From positions 75,113-139,112 of the forward strand of contig JADJPH010000014.1 in the NCBI GenBank assembly GCA_016713335.1: DNA of 64,000 nucleotides. Direction: 5' to 3'. This DNA comes from Candidatus Fredericiella danica (GTDB lineage Bacteria; Chloroflexota; Anaerolineae; Caldilineales; Caldilineaceae). Numbering within the stretch: the stretch's first letter is position 1; every line of letters starts with the position of its first letter. Below are positions 1 through 10,052 of this stretch, piece by piece. The notes beneath the pieces were generated by a model, which saw nothing but the letters and a program-made list of their open reading frames with translations, did no database searches and was not told where the DNA came from. Position numbers and translations under genes: made by a program.

Positions 1-1782
1 GTATCGGGCGCCTCACTGGCGTTGATATTCCATGATGCCCACTATCCACCTGACCTTGTGCTCCATTATCGTGTTCACGTCGATTATGATCTGATCGAAC
101 GATGGGTGGAGGTAACAAACCCAGGCGATGATACCCTGACTCTGGAGCGCATCTGGTCCGCATCCTGGCATCTGCCGTGGGGTGGTGATTATCGGCTTTC
201 GCACGTGTCAGGTCGTTGGTTCGACGAATGGCAATTGCATCGAGAACCACTGGACGTAGGCGTCAAAATTCGCAGAGCAGGCGACTCACCACCAGCCACC
301 ACGCGAATCCATGGTTTGCCCTTGACCGCGGCAACGCCGATGAACAACAGGGTGAAGTATGGTTTGGCGTACTGGCGTGGAGTGGAAACTGGAAGCTGGC
401 AGCCGAAGTCACCGACTTTGGGTTAACAAACATCGGCATCGGGATCAACGACTGGGACTTTGCGTGGCGACTGAACCCTGGTGAATCATTCACAACCCCC
501 AAGAGCATTGGCGGGTACACCCGTGCCGGCTTCGGCGCAGCGAGCCGTAGACTGCACGACTTCGTCCGCAACGAACTCCTCCCGCACGGTAAACAGTTGC
601 ACAAGATGCTTTACAACTCATGGGAGGCCGTCTTCTTTGATGTGAGCGAAGCGTCACAAATTGCTGTTGCCGAACGCGCGGCGCAAATGGGAGTGGAATT
701 GTTTGTCATGGACGATGGCTGGTTCCAGGGACGCAACCGCGACAATGCCGGATTGGGCGATTGGTGGCCCGATCCAAAGAAATTTCCAAACGGCATCCAG
801 CCGCTGATCGACCGTGTCAATGCATTGGGGATGGAGTTCGGCATCTGGGTTGAGCCGGAGATGGTCAACCCAGACAGCGATCTCTACCGAGCCCATCCCG
901 GATTGGGTGATTCACTTTCCAAACCGCACACGCACCGAGATGCGCAACCAGTTGATTCTAAATGTCGGCCGGCCTGATGTGCAGGCATACCTGATCGACA
1001 TCCTGGATCGGTTACTCACAAACCACAAGATTACCTTTATCAAGTGGGACATGAATCGCAATGTCAGCGAGCCGGGATGGCCTGACGCCCCAGGTGACCC
1101 CCGCGAACTCTGGGTCCGTTATGTGCAGGGTCTCTACCACGTATGGGGTACGCTGGCGAAACGGCATCCGCATATCTTTTGGCAGACTTGCTCGGGCGGT
1201 GGCGGCCGCGCCGACTTTGGCATGTTGCACCTCGCCGACCAGGTCTGGGTCAGCGACAACACGGAAGCCACCGCCCGTTTTGGGCATCAGTATGGTTTCT
1301 CCCAGATCTTCCCAGCAATGGTGATGGAGTCGCAGGTCACCCACATGGGCAACCCACCTGCCCCACTGGAATTCCGCTTCCACGTCAGCATGATGGGCGT
1401 GCTTGGCATTAGCAGCGACCTGATGCACTGGACGCCAGAGGAACTGGCGTCGGGCGCAAACCAGATTGACTGTACAGGAAATCCGCCCCGTCGTGCAACT
1501 CGGCGATCAATACCGGCTACTGCCTGCCCAAGATCAGCAGTTCACCGCCATACAATATGTCAGTAAAGACAAAACAGAAGGCGTTCTCTTTGTCTTCCGG
1601 ACGCATATCCCCGAGCCGGCAGTGTTACCGCCCGTCTATTTACAGGGTCTGGACCCGCCATTCAATACACGGTCGAAGGCTTCGAAGGCGTTCGCTCCGG
1701 CGAGGCATGGATGAATATCGGCTTGCGTTTCACCCTCGGCGACCTCGAAAGCACCGTGCGCAGGATTCATCGCGTCGCATAG
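1..1782 (+). CDS. GH36 alpha-galactosidase, 5' end outside window, frameshifted
   Basis: Retaining alpha-galactosidase of glycoside hydrolase family 36, which removes terminal alpha-galactose from raffinose-type sugars and galactomannan. The gene is already open at base 1, so the start of its N-terminal beta-sandwich is missing. The catalytic barrel carries the nucleophile motif KWDMNR (about 1042-1059), the CSGGGGR loop (about 1189) and the acid/base motif WVSDNTEA (about 1249-1272). The reading frame changes near 270, 895, 1475 and 1655, yet the joined protein is collinear with the family down to a natural stop at 1780-1782. I therefore read it as one gene with small indels (consensus errors or a recent pseudogene) rather than several genes. 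Family assignment is firm; activity is uncertain because of the frame breaks. Confidence 0.85.
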
Positions 1783-1979
1783 ACTCTGGCGCCGGCAGGG
1801 TCGGCTTCCCGCCTGCCGGCCTTCGTTCCCCCGCCATCGCCCCTCCATTCCTGACATCTCCGCCTGACAACTGTCCTCTCTCCGTCACATTCCGCATGGT
1901 TTACTGTCGGCAATCTCTACAGCACAAGATCTATGATGTCAGTTGGCAGTTCAAATGGGATCTGTCATGGAGGCAAAGT

Positions 1980-2123
1980 GTGAGTCCGACGCTACTTGAG
2001 TTCGTTGTGTTGCTCGGCTTGAGTGTACTTCTGGCAGCCTATAGTTGGGCGCTCTACAAGGCCTTACGCGGCAGAAACTCGTCCACAAGCGTGGCTGCAA
2101 CACAGGATTTCAGATGTAGCTGA
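1980..2123 (+). CDS. 47-residue single-pass membrane protein
   Basis: Small protein starting at GTG 1980, six bases after a perfect GGAGG (1969-1973). It is mostly one hydrophobic helix (residues about 5-25, LLEFVVLLGLSVLLAAYSWA), followed by a short basic tail. The same frame is open further upstream to an ATG at 1896, but that ATG has no good ribosome binding site. The gene ends 41 bases before the SPFH/prohibitin gene and is probably co-transcribed with it, so a membrane partner of that oligomer is a reasonable guess. No family was recognised. Confidence 0.5.
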   Translation: MSPTLLEFVVLLGLSVLLAAYSWALYKALRGRNSSTSVAATQDFRCS

Positions 2124-2164
2124 GCAAGCAAAGTCGATCTCAGCAGATGAAGGAGAACGTGAAA

Positions 2165-3194
2165 ATGCCAAATGAACTTGAAACCGAACTGAGGGCGCTG
2201 CCAGGAGCGACGCAATCGGGGCAGCAACCCAACGGGCGCGCACCGTCGCCACTGTCCGGCTCGGGTCTGAAGCTGATTTCCATCCCCATCCTGATCATTG
2301 CGATCGTGGGGGTGATTGCGATGATGCTGCTTATCACCTCGGCCTGGCGCAGCGTAAACCCTGGTTATGTGGGCGTCGTCTTCGACAAGGTCAACCACCG
2401 CGTGACTGCGGGGATATTGGAGCCAGGGTGGGCGTTTATCAACCCATTCACTCAGTCTATCCAGGAGTACCCGGTGACCATCCAAACCTATTCAATGGTG
2501 CAGAAGGGGAGCGAAGGACAGGTTGAAGGGGACGACAGTGTCAAGATTCAGAGCAGCGAAGGCCAACAACTCAACCTTGATGTTGTCATCCAGTATCAAG
2601 TCAAGAAGGACGAGGCCGGCGCGCTCTATCAGGATTGGGGTGGCGCCTCCATCGAGACAGTAGAGGATCGCGTGGTTCGCCAATACGCGCTCGCAGGTGC
2701 CGGTGATCGCTGCCCAATATGGTTGGGAACAGATCGCGGCTTCCAAGCGCGGCGAGATTGCCAACGAAGTTGCAGGTGGACTCACCGATGAGTTCGCCAA
2801 GCGCCACCTGGTGCTCGTCTCGTTTGGCATTCGCGAGGTGCATCTACCGGATCCCCTCCAGCAGGCGCTCGACAACAAGATTCAGGCGCAACAGCAGGCC
2901 GAACAGCAGCGATACCAGCTTGAGCAGGCGAAAGTAAAAGCCGAACAGGATAAGGTTGAGGCCCAGGGCCATGCCCAGGCGGTGCAGGCGCAGGCAGCGG
3001 GTGATGCACAAGCTACCCTGATCAAAGCTCAGGCCCAGGCCGAGGCGAACGACCTACTGGCGAAAAGCCTCACCGCAGAGTTGATCCATTATCAGCAGGT
3101 GCAGCGTTGGGATGGTCACCTGCCGGTTTTCGCTGGCGGCGGCGCCACGCCATTAATCGACGTCAGTGGCCTGGTATCCACCACCGGCCAGTGA
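2165..3194 (+). CDS. SPFH/prohibitin-family membrane protein, one frameshift
   Basis: Membrane-anchored SPFH (stomatin/prohibitin) protein that forms ring-like scaffolds in the cytoplasmic membrane. ATG 2165 follows AAGGAG (2150-2155). A transmembrane helix at residues about 35-60 is followed by the SPFH beta-domain (VNPGYVGVVFDKVNHR). After a frame change near 2695, the conserved segment around YGWEQIAASKRGEIA and a long Gln/Ala-rich coiled coil are seen. The C-terminus, with WDGHLP and GGATPLID, is characteristic of prohibitins. The two frames together give the usual length of about 340 residues, so a one-base error is more likely than two genes. It probably forms an operon with the 47-residue membrane protein upstream. 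Confidence 0.82.
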
Positions 3195-3243
3195 TTTCGT
3201 GGCGCTGACCGGTTGGCAGGTAACCGATCGGAAAACTGGGTAT

Positions 3244-3313
3244 CAACAATTAATGCCTAATTGTGAATGGTGCTCGCCCTCGGGTCCCATTCACAATCAA
3301 CTATTAATTGTTG
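3244..3313. repeat. Interrupted inverted repeat, 27-base arms
   Basis: Two 27-base arms (3244-3270 and 3287-3313) are inverted copies of each other. The outer 11 bases (CAACAATTAAT) and inner 11 bases (ATTGTGAATGG) match perfectly; the five bases between them do not. The loop is 16 bases. It lies in the gap between the prohibitin gene and the next kinase gene. It could act as a transcript-end hairpin or be a small non-autonomous element; there is no T-run directly after it. Confidence 0.6.
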
Positions 3314-3473
3314 TTTATTGGGAGTTTTTTGTGCACCCCCCACGCACCGTCCAACCAATCCTCAAACCTTGCCAATCCCCCATTTCGTGTTAGGGTCACT
3401 GCACATTGACAGACTTGATTTTCCTCTTCGTTGACTGCGTTGCTCTTCCTTCTATGATCAAGGAGCCAACCGA

Positions 3474-5799
3474 ATGGAACCGCGTCTTTTGGCGCTGTTC
3501 TTGCTGACTACTATATCAATTGACCTTGCTGTTGCCGCTTTCGCCTGGCAGTGGCGCAGGCAGCATGGTGCGCGACTGCTTGTTGCACTCACACTGGCAG
3601 CCGCCTTGCTGTCCGCAGCATATGGCGGTGAAATCGCTCGCAACACCCTCGACGGTAAAGTGGCAATGGATCAGACATTTTCGCTTACCGTCGCCCTGGT
3701 TGCACCCCTTGCCTTACTGATGGCGATTTGGTATGCCGGTTTTGCATCCTGGCTCACGGCGCGGCGCACTGTGAGCGTCTTTACACCGGCGTTGATCCTG
3801 CTTGCGATCGTCTTGACAAATGCAGGTTCCACCGTCTGTATGTTCGCGGGTATGCGCTGGACATTAGCAAGCCGTCCGCCCTCTTGGCAAACGCCCCGGG
3901 ACCACTCTATTGGGCGGGCGCCCTGATTGTCGGCGGGTATTTTGCGCTTTCAGCCCTGGTGCTTGCCCAATCTAGGCATTTCGCATCGGCGTCACGATTG
4001 TCGCAGACAGCGGTGCTCTTGTGCTGCATGGTTGCGCCGGTTGTGGCACTTGGGCTGCAGCTACTTGAACTCGATGTCGCGGGCTTCGTGATGTCGCTCT
4101 CTTTGGCGACGGCGGGCCTGGTCTATCTTTGGGCACTTGCGTTCGACCAGGTCAGGACCAAACCATTGATGGCCGCAATCTGGCCCTAAGTCTGATAGAC
4201 ACGGGCATATTGATTGTCGATGGGAATAGACGGCTCATCGATATCAACGCCGCCGCTTGCACCATCCTCTCCCTCAAACATGAGGATATCGTTGGGACTG
4301 GGCTTGATGACATCCTTCGCCCGTGGCCTCGACTGCTAGAAGCAATTGTTGCGGACCCGCCGCTGCCAAACCAGGAAGTGATCCTGCAAACGGACGGTGC
4401 TACACAGTATCTATGGGTCACTTGTCGGTCGGAGCCGGCAAAGGTTGATGCAAACCCAACCCCAATGGTAATTAGCCTCATTGACGCGACATCTCATCGC
4501 ACCGATGATCTGGCACGCCTGGATCAACAGCGATGGCTGGTAGTAGCCGAAGAGCGCGAAATGGCGCGTGATCTACATGATGGTGTGGGCCAGGTGCTGG
4601 GATACGCCTCCACGCAGGCACAGGCCGCGCGGTATCTGCATGGCGGCCAATACCAGATGGCCGACGCGGCGTTGGCACACCTGACGACGGTTGTACAGGA
4701 TGCCCAGACCGATCTACGCAACTTTGTTCTGGGCGCGCAGTTCGGTGAGACCCTGCCGGGCGACTTCGTTGATGCGGTTACCGACTACGTCAGCCGTTTC
4801 GAAAAGCTCTATGACCAGTCCGTGCGGCTCACCATCGACGCCACGATGCACGACAACTGGTTGGCAACAGATGCACAGACACAGTTGTTGCACGTCATCC
4901 AGGAGGCGCTCACCAATGCTCGGAAGCATGCCCAGGCAACAACCATCGATGTGCTCTGTAGAGTAACCGACAACCTGGTGGAAGTGACGATCTCCGACAA
5001 CGGCATCGGTTTTGATCCGGAATTGATCGATGCCGCCTCCCACTTTGGGTTGGATGTGATGCGCTCGCGAATGGAAGAAGTCGGTGGCGTGCTGCTGGTG
5101 CAGTCCACCGTGGGTGGCGGCGCAAGGATCAGCGCAAAATTGATGGGACCCCCGGTGCAGCCAACGGCCGATGATCTTTTGAGTAGGCTAAGGATAGTGA
5201 TCGCCGACGACCAGCCGTTGTTTCGCGATGGTCTGCACAATCTGCTCGCCGCCCGCGGCATCGCCGTGATCGGGCTCGCGGCCGACGGCGCCGAAGCCGT
5301 CCAACGCACCATCGAACTGCAGCCGGACGTCGTGATCATGGATATCCACATGCCTGTCCTGGATGGGTTGGAGGCAACCGAACAGATCAAGCGCGCACAG
5401 CCAGCCGCAAAGGTCCTGATCCTCACAGTCGTCGAGAATGAGGCCACCCTGGTTGACGCCTTGCGACGCGGCGCCTCCGGCTATCTACTAAAAACGCTGG
5501 ATGCGCAGACGCTGTTTGTCATGCTGGAGCAACTGGCGCGCGGGGAAACGGTGTTGACGCCGACCATGGCAACGCATCTTGTTGGCACATTCATGGCCAG
5601 TGACGAGCTAGATCTCTCAGTACGCCATCAGGAAATCCTCCGGCTCATGGCGCAGGGGTATACATATCGTCAGATTGCAGCGAAAATTCATCTCAGTGAG
5701 TCAGCAGTGAAGTACAATGCTGGACAGATTATTGATCGGCTCCATGCCCGGACGCGCGCTGAGGCTGTCCGTCTTGCCGAAAAGCGTGGAATTATCTAG
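3474..5799 (+). CDS. 7TM sensor kinase fused to receiver and LuxR-type DNA-binding domain
   Basis: A whole NarX/NarL-type two-component system in one polypeptide. ATG 3474 follows AAGGAG (3460-3465). In order: a 7TM-type membrane module (to about 4170), a PAS-like segment, a HisKA_3 phosphoacceptor region (REMARDLHDGVGQVLG, His near 4575), a HATPase with the N-box QEALTNARKHA and SDNGIGFD, then a receiver (IADDQPLF, phosphoacceptor in VIMDIHMPVLDG near 5340) and a C-terminal LuxR helix-turn-helix (YTYRQIAAKIHLSESAVK). The membrane part changes frame near 3890 and 4180, while the kinase-regulator part is one intact frame from 4129. Fusion of kinase, receiver and HTH would place the DNA-binding output at the membrane. 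Domain calls are firm; the signal is unknown. Confidence 0.85.
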
Positions 5800-5821
5800 C
5801 TAAGTTATCGAGAAAGCCGCG

Positions 5822-8467
5822 ATGGAACAGTACCGTGAGCTTGTGTGCCAGGCGGCAAACGGATCCACACACCTGGTTGCACTGAAGGACGCTGCAGGCG
5901 CCTATTGGGCTGCGAATCCCGCATTTTGTGACATAGTAGGCCGCACCGAAGCCGAGATTCTCGGACGCACTGATCGCGATCTCTTTCCTACCGGTCTTGC
6001 AGCCCTCTACATACGCCACGACTACACCACCTTGTTGGCCAGGAAACCCCACCGCGAGCTTGAGCCATCACCCGACGCACAATCCCAAGCCTGGCTCGAT
6101 GTGACGCGGCTACCGCTATACAATAACGCAGGCGCCTATGTCGGCATCCTGTACACGGGGATTCCAACAACTGATTCTTCCCGTGAAGTGCAGTCAACCG
6201 CAGACGAGCCCATACCTGTCGCTGTGCAATCGGATCTGCCGGATAATTCACCGTCCGCAAACAGCAAAGATGAACTAGCCACATTGCTGCAGATCGGGCT
6301 GGCGATTACCTCTGGCCTGACCATGAACCGCGTGCTACAGTCAATTCTGGATGAGTGTCAGAAAATACTGCCGGTGCGAACGCTTTATGTAGCCATCTAC
6401 GATGCAGACGCGAACACATACACGATCCCGCTCTTCTGGGATCAAGGCGCCTATCGGGCGCTACAGACCATCCCCATGGATAGTCCAAGCCTCACAGCAA
6501 CCGTCATCCGTGGTGGGCGCACGCTCTACGTTGGCGACCTCCAAGATCCGGCAACGGCGCGGGCTTTTCCCTCCATCAAAGTTGCAGATGCACCCATGCG
6601 GACCTTTGTTGGCGCCCCCCTTGTCATGCGTGGCGAGGTGATTGGCGTGCTCTCGATTCAACACATTGAACCACACGCTTTTTCTGCCGACCAGCTTCGC
6701 CTGATCGAAACCATTGCAACCCAAGCTGCCGTTGCGGTTGACAATGCAAGGCTTCACGAAGCAGTTCAGCAAGAACTTGCAGAACGCAAGCAGGCCGAAG
6801 CGATGCTGCGTACGGTGAACGCACAACTTCAGGCAACCATTGCCCAGACAGAGCAACTGGCTGCCGTTGCACAAGCTGCCAGTCAGGCAAAAGGCGAATT
6901 TCTGGCAAACATGAGCCACGAAATTCGCACGCCGCTGAATGCCGTCATTGGAATGACCAGCCTGTTGCTTGACACGAAACTCACCGTTGAGCAGCAGGGC
7001 TTTGCCGAAACCATCCGAAGCAGTGGGGACGCCTTGCTCAGCGTCATCAACGATATCCTGGATCTCTCGAAGATTGAATCCGGAAAGATCGAAATTGAGC
7101 GTCCGCCCTTTGCCTTGCTTGACTCGATCGAAGAAACGGTCGACATGTTCACCGTCGCTGCACAGGAAAAAAACCTACGACTGGTGGCAATGATTGAGCC
7201 AGATGTGCCGGAGACGATTACCGGCGACCGCACCCGACTGCGGCAGATCCTCGTAAACCTGATCAGCAATGCCATCAAGTTCACTGAGCATGGCGAAGTT
7301 ATCGTCAAGGTGCAGGTGAATCGGGCAGCCGTTCCAACCTTGCCGGAAGAGAATCAAGTTCAGGGGCAGGCAAATCAGGGTCAGATCCAACTTGAGTTCG
7401 GTGTGCGCGACACCGGGATCGGCATTCCGGCAGCGCGCATGGATCGATTGTTCAAGTCGTTCTCACAAGTGGATTCGTCAACCACGCGGCGTTATGGCGG
7501 CACCCGTCTGGGACTGGTCATCAGCCGGCGGCTTGCCGAACTGATGGGTGGGCGCATGTGGGTGCAGAGCACTCCAGGAGCAGGTTCTGAATTTTCGTTC
7601 ACGATTCAGGCCGAACGCATGAGCGAAACGCCGTGGTCTTCCCCCGACGAACGCTTTGGTGGACTATGCATGCTGGTAATTGATGACCATGCGCCAAGTC
7701 GGGACGCATTGCGCCATCTGGCGACACGCTGGAACATAACGGTCGATGCCTATGGCTCAGTGATGGCGGCATTTCTCAACAACAGAGCTGAGCCGGTGGA
7801 CTACGACATCGCGTTGGTCAATGCACGTGCACTTGAGTTGGACAGCAATGAAAATCTGGCGCTGCTCGATAAACTACTTAGTGAAGGCCGGGTTCCGCTG
7901 CTGCTGCTGACCGACCGCATTTTAGCGTATTCCGGCGCCGCCGCGGTCATGGCAACGATTACACAGCCGCTGAAGCGCGCAGCACTTCGCACGGCGATTC
8001 AGGAAGTGCGCACGGACTTGCGCCCTGTAGATTCGGACCTCGCCGTACCAGCGAAAACTTCCGGTGGAATAGACGCGACCATGGGCGCACGATTGCCGCT
8101 CCGAATCCTAATCGCCGAAGACAACCCAGTAAACCAACGGGTTGCATTGCAGGTGTTGAAGCGCCTTGGATACGCCGCTGAGGTAGCAAATACCGGCGCT
8201 GAATGCGTGGAGATCGCTCAGAACCGCTACTTCGATCTGATTCTGATGGACCTGCACATGCCGGACATGGACGGCATCGAAGCGACCGAGCAACTTCGCA
8301 TGCAGTTGCATGGGCGGCTTCAGCCGGTCATCGTCGCAATGACTGCTGCCGCAACGCGCGAGGATGAAGCGGCCTGTCTCGCCGCCGGGATGGACAGCGT
8401 CATCACCAAGCCCGTGCGGATCGAAAAACTGGTGGAAACGCTCGCCAAAGTCGCGATGCGCAAATGA
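5822..8467 (+). CDS. Hybrid histidine kinase (PAS-GAF-HisKA-HATPase-REC)
   Basis: Cytoplasmic hybrid sensor kinase, 881 residues, intact. Domains: PAS (residues about 1-115), GAF (about 155-310), coiled coil, HisKA (about 365-430, H-box ANMSHEIRTPLNAVIG), HATPase (about 475-600, N-box NLISNAIKFTEHG, DTGIGIP), a degenerate receiver (about 615-735, which has Asn where the phospho-Asp is expected), and a functional receiver (about 760-880, Asp in LILMDLHMPDMDG). The G2 box reads GGTRLGL rather than GGTGLGL, a substitution that could lower ATP binding. It starts 22 bases after the fused kinase-regulator and overlaps the next gene by four bases (ATGA), so these three genes form an operon. There is no transmembrane segment; the signal is unknown. 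Confidence 0.88.
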   Translation: MEQYRELVCQAANGSTHLVALKDAAGAYWAANPAFCDIVGRTEAEILGRTDRDLFPTGLAALYIRHDYTTLLARKPHRELEPSPDAQSQAWLDVTRLPLYNNAGAYVGILYTGIPTTDSSREVQSTADEPIPVAVQSDLPDNSPSANSKDELATLLQIGLAITSGLTMNRVLQSILDECQKILPVRTLYVAIYDADANTYTIPLFWDQGAYRALQTIPMDSPSLTATVIRGGRTLYVGDLQDPATARAFPSIKVADAPMRTFVGAPLVMRGEVIGVLSIQHIEPHAFSADQLRLIETIATQAAVAVDNARLHEAVQQELAERKQAEAMLRTVNAQLQATIAQTEQLAAVAQAASQAKGEFLANMSHEIRTPLNAVIGMTSLLLDTKLTVEQQGFAETIRSSGDALLSVINDILDLSKIESGKIEIERPPFALLDSIEETVDMFTVAAQEKNLRLVAMIEPDVPETITGDRTRLRQILVNLISNAIKFTEHGEVIVKVQVNRAAVPTLPEENQVQGQANQGQIQLEFGVRDTGIGIPAARMDRLFKSFSQVDSSTTRRYGGTRLGLVISRRLAELMGGRMWVQSTPGAGSEFSFTIQAERMSETPWSSPDERFGGLCMLVIDDHAPSRDALRHLATRWNITVDAYGSVMAAFLNNRAEPVDYDIALVNARALELDSNENLALLDKLLSEGRVPLLLLTDRILAYSGAAAVMATITQPLKRAALRTAIQEVRTDLRPVDSDLAVPAKTSGGIDATMGARLPLRILIAEDNPVNQRVALQVLKRLGYAAEVANTGAECVEIAQNRYFDLILMDLHMPDMDGIEATEQLRMQLHGRLQPVIVAMTAAATREDEAACLAAGMDSVITKPVRIEKLVETLAKVAMRK

Positions 8468-9321
8468 GAGATCAGCGCAGACGGTATCGATATCTTGCCG
8501 TCGTCCTGGTGGTCGTCGTCATCGCCACCTTGTATGCACTGGCGACGCCCCGTCCGGCTTACAACTACCTGGATCCAGCAACGCCGGTCTACACGGCACG
8601 CTACGCTGCAGCCCCGGTGACAACGCCATACACCATTACGGTCGTCACTTACAATATCCAATATGCCGAAAAAATCGAGACTGCTACGGCAGATCTGTCA
8701 CAGCTTGCTTTGCAACACGGGTTGGATATTGCGTTGTTACAAGAAATGGATGCCGCGGGCGTCGATCAAATCGCGCGAAGCCTGAAATTCAACTATGTCT
8801 ACTATCCAGCGACGATCCATCCGCGCAGCCACAGGGATTTCGGGAATGCCATTCTGACGCGCTGGCCGATCCTGAATTCTGAGAAACTGCTGCTGCCCCA
8901 TTTGAGCCCGGCGACCAACATTACGCGCACGGCAACAAAAGCCGTTATCCAGGTGGGTGGCACAAACGTTACAGCCTACAGCACCCACACCGAGACTATC
9001 CTGACGCTGCCGGCGTATCGCAGCGATCAATATACGGCGATTGCCGGCGACGTTGGGCTGAGCAAGTACGTGGTCGTTGGGGGAGATTTCAACTCGTTGC
9101 TTCCCGGTGACGCCGATGAACTGGATCGCACGTTTGGCGAGATCGGCATGCAACGGACAACTGGAAACATCGCTTCGACGCTTGAGAGTTACAACTTGAG
9201 TTTTGTGGCCGACCACCTCTTCACCAGAGGTTTTCAAGTCGAGCAGGCAGGTGTGCTGGCGACCGCTGAAGCCAGCGATCACTTTCCGGTATGGGCGCAG
9301 TTCACGTTCACACAACCATAG
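8464..9321 (+). CDS. Membrane-anchored endonuclease/exonuclease/phosphatase family protein
   Basis: EEP-superfamily phosphodiesterase of 285 residues. An N-terminal signal-anchor helix (residues about 9-27) puts the catalytic domain outside the membrane. Conserved EEP elements are visible: VVTYNIQ, the metal-binding Glu in LLQEMDA, GGDFNSL, and the C-terminal catalytic SDHFPV. The family includes nucleases and phospholipid or inositol phosphatases; the substrate cannot be told from sequence. It is translationally coupled to the hybrid kinase (ATGA overlap at 8464-8467) and ends before a strong bidirectional hairpin. Confidence 0.8.
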   Translation: MRDQRRRYRYLAVVLVVVVIATLYALATPRPAYNYLDPATPVYTARYAAAPVTTPYTITVVTYNIQYAEKIETATADLSQLALQHGLDIALLQEMDAAGVDQIARSLKFNYVYYPATIHPRSHRDFGNAILTRWPILNSEKLLLPHLSPATNITRTATKAVIQVGGTNVTAYSTHTETILTLPAYRSDQYTAIAGDVGLSKYVVVGGDFNSLLPGDADELDRTFGEIGMQRTTGNIASTLESYNLSFVADHLFTRGFQVEQAGVLATAEASDHFPVWAQFTFTQP

Positions 9322-9412
9322 ACATAATAGACATATCAGTGCATTCCTGATCGCGCTGCTATCTGATTTTGGACTCAGTCGCCAGCACTGATGGCCGCAG
9401 TGGCAAAAAGTA

Positions 9413-9467
9413 GTTGCAAAAACAAAGTGGGACGGGGTGGCAGGCCACCGTCCCACTGTTTTGCAAC
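9413..9467. terminator. Bidirectional hairpin terminator between convergent genes
   Basis: Arms beginning GTTGCAAAA and ending TTTTGCAAC flank a GC-rich core (GTGGGACGG paired with CCGTCCCAC). It lies between the stop of the EEP gene (9321) and the stop of the small minus-strand gene (9477). The A-rich left flank and T-rich right flank would let it work in both directions. Confidence 0.75.
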
Positions 9468-9476
9468 TACCACCGA

Positions 9477-9777
9477 TCAATATCCCGTGTAATTCGGAAT
9501 GCGCTTGCGGCCTGCACCACCACCGTAAGAAATGATGTCCGCCGCTAACGCCAGCCCAAGCCAAAGCCAGTCTAGTCCGTTGATACCGCCCGGCGCTACC
9601 AACACATACATCAGCGTCAACCACGGGACGAAGATAAGGCCAAGGATAGGCCAGATCCACCCAGATCATTGGCCAGCCAGCAAAGGTGAAATTCCAAAGC
9701 GCAGGCTGGAACAACCACCAGAAAGCCCCGACGATACGTGGGCCGAGGAAGACCAACGCAAGGAAGAAACAACACAT
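9477..9777 (-). CDS. Small conserved membrane protein (about 100 aa), frameshifted
   Basis: Hypothetical membrane protein that joins two minus-strand frames. The N-terminal part (start about 9777, MCCFFLALVFLGPR, then WWLFQP) changes frame near 9655 and continues as WPILGLIFVPWLTLMYVLVA, GLDWLWLGLALAADI and a Tyr/Gly/Arg-rich tail, to the stop at 9477-9479. Two to three hydrophobic segments are visible. The pattern resembles a small uncharacterised membrane family known from Actinobacteria and Chloroflexota. ATG 9777 is preferred because AAAGGA lies nine bases upstream; ATG 9786 is the alternative. Function unknown. Confidence 0.65.
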
Positions 9778-9986
9778 ACGGCACATTCCTTTCTCTACTG
9801 CAGGCACAGATGGGTGAGTTAGGACCTAGCCATTCGATTCTACTACGGCTGAACTACGGCAGCAACACAAAAAATACACCCCTTAAACTGCTGGCGCTGG
9901 GCGTGCGAAATGATAAGTGCGTCGCGCTCATAGTAGTGTGTAGCCGTCAATCCAGTCATGGCGCGTTATATCACCACTCCAAAGAA

Positions 9987-10022
9987 ACACAGGAGGCACT
10001 CCTATGGGGGTGCCTCCTGTGT
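9987..10022 (-). terminator. 16-bp perfect stem hairpin after the minus-strand secreted-protein gene
   Basis: Perfect inverted repeat (ACACAGGAGGCACTCC and its complement) with a four-base loop, 31 bases past the stop of the secreted-protein gene at 10053. It lacks a long T-run, but its position fits a transcript end. Confidence 0.65.
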
Positions 10023-10052
10023 GTGATACCCGTCAAGACAGTAGCCTACGGG

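Noticed and set aside
3431..3458. TTGACT-16-TATGAT promoter before the fused kinase
   Set aside because: The predicted transcript start would fall on the ribosome binding site at 3460-3465, so it cannot be the main promoter as placed.
8737..9807. Minus-strand open frame of 356 codons
   Set aside because: Only its first 45 or so codons match a real small membrane protein; the rest is opposite the EEP gene.
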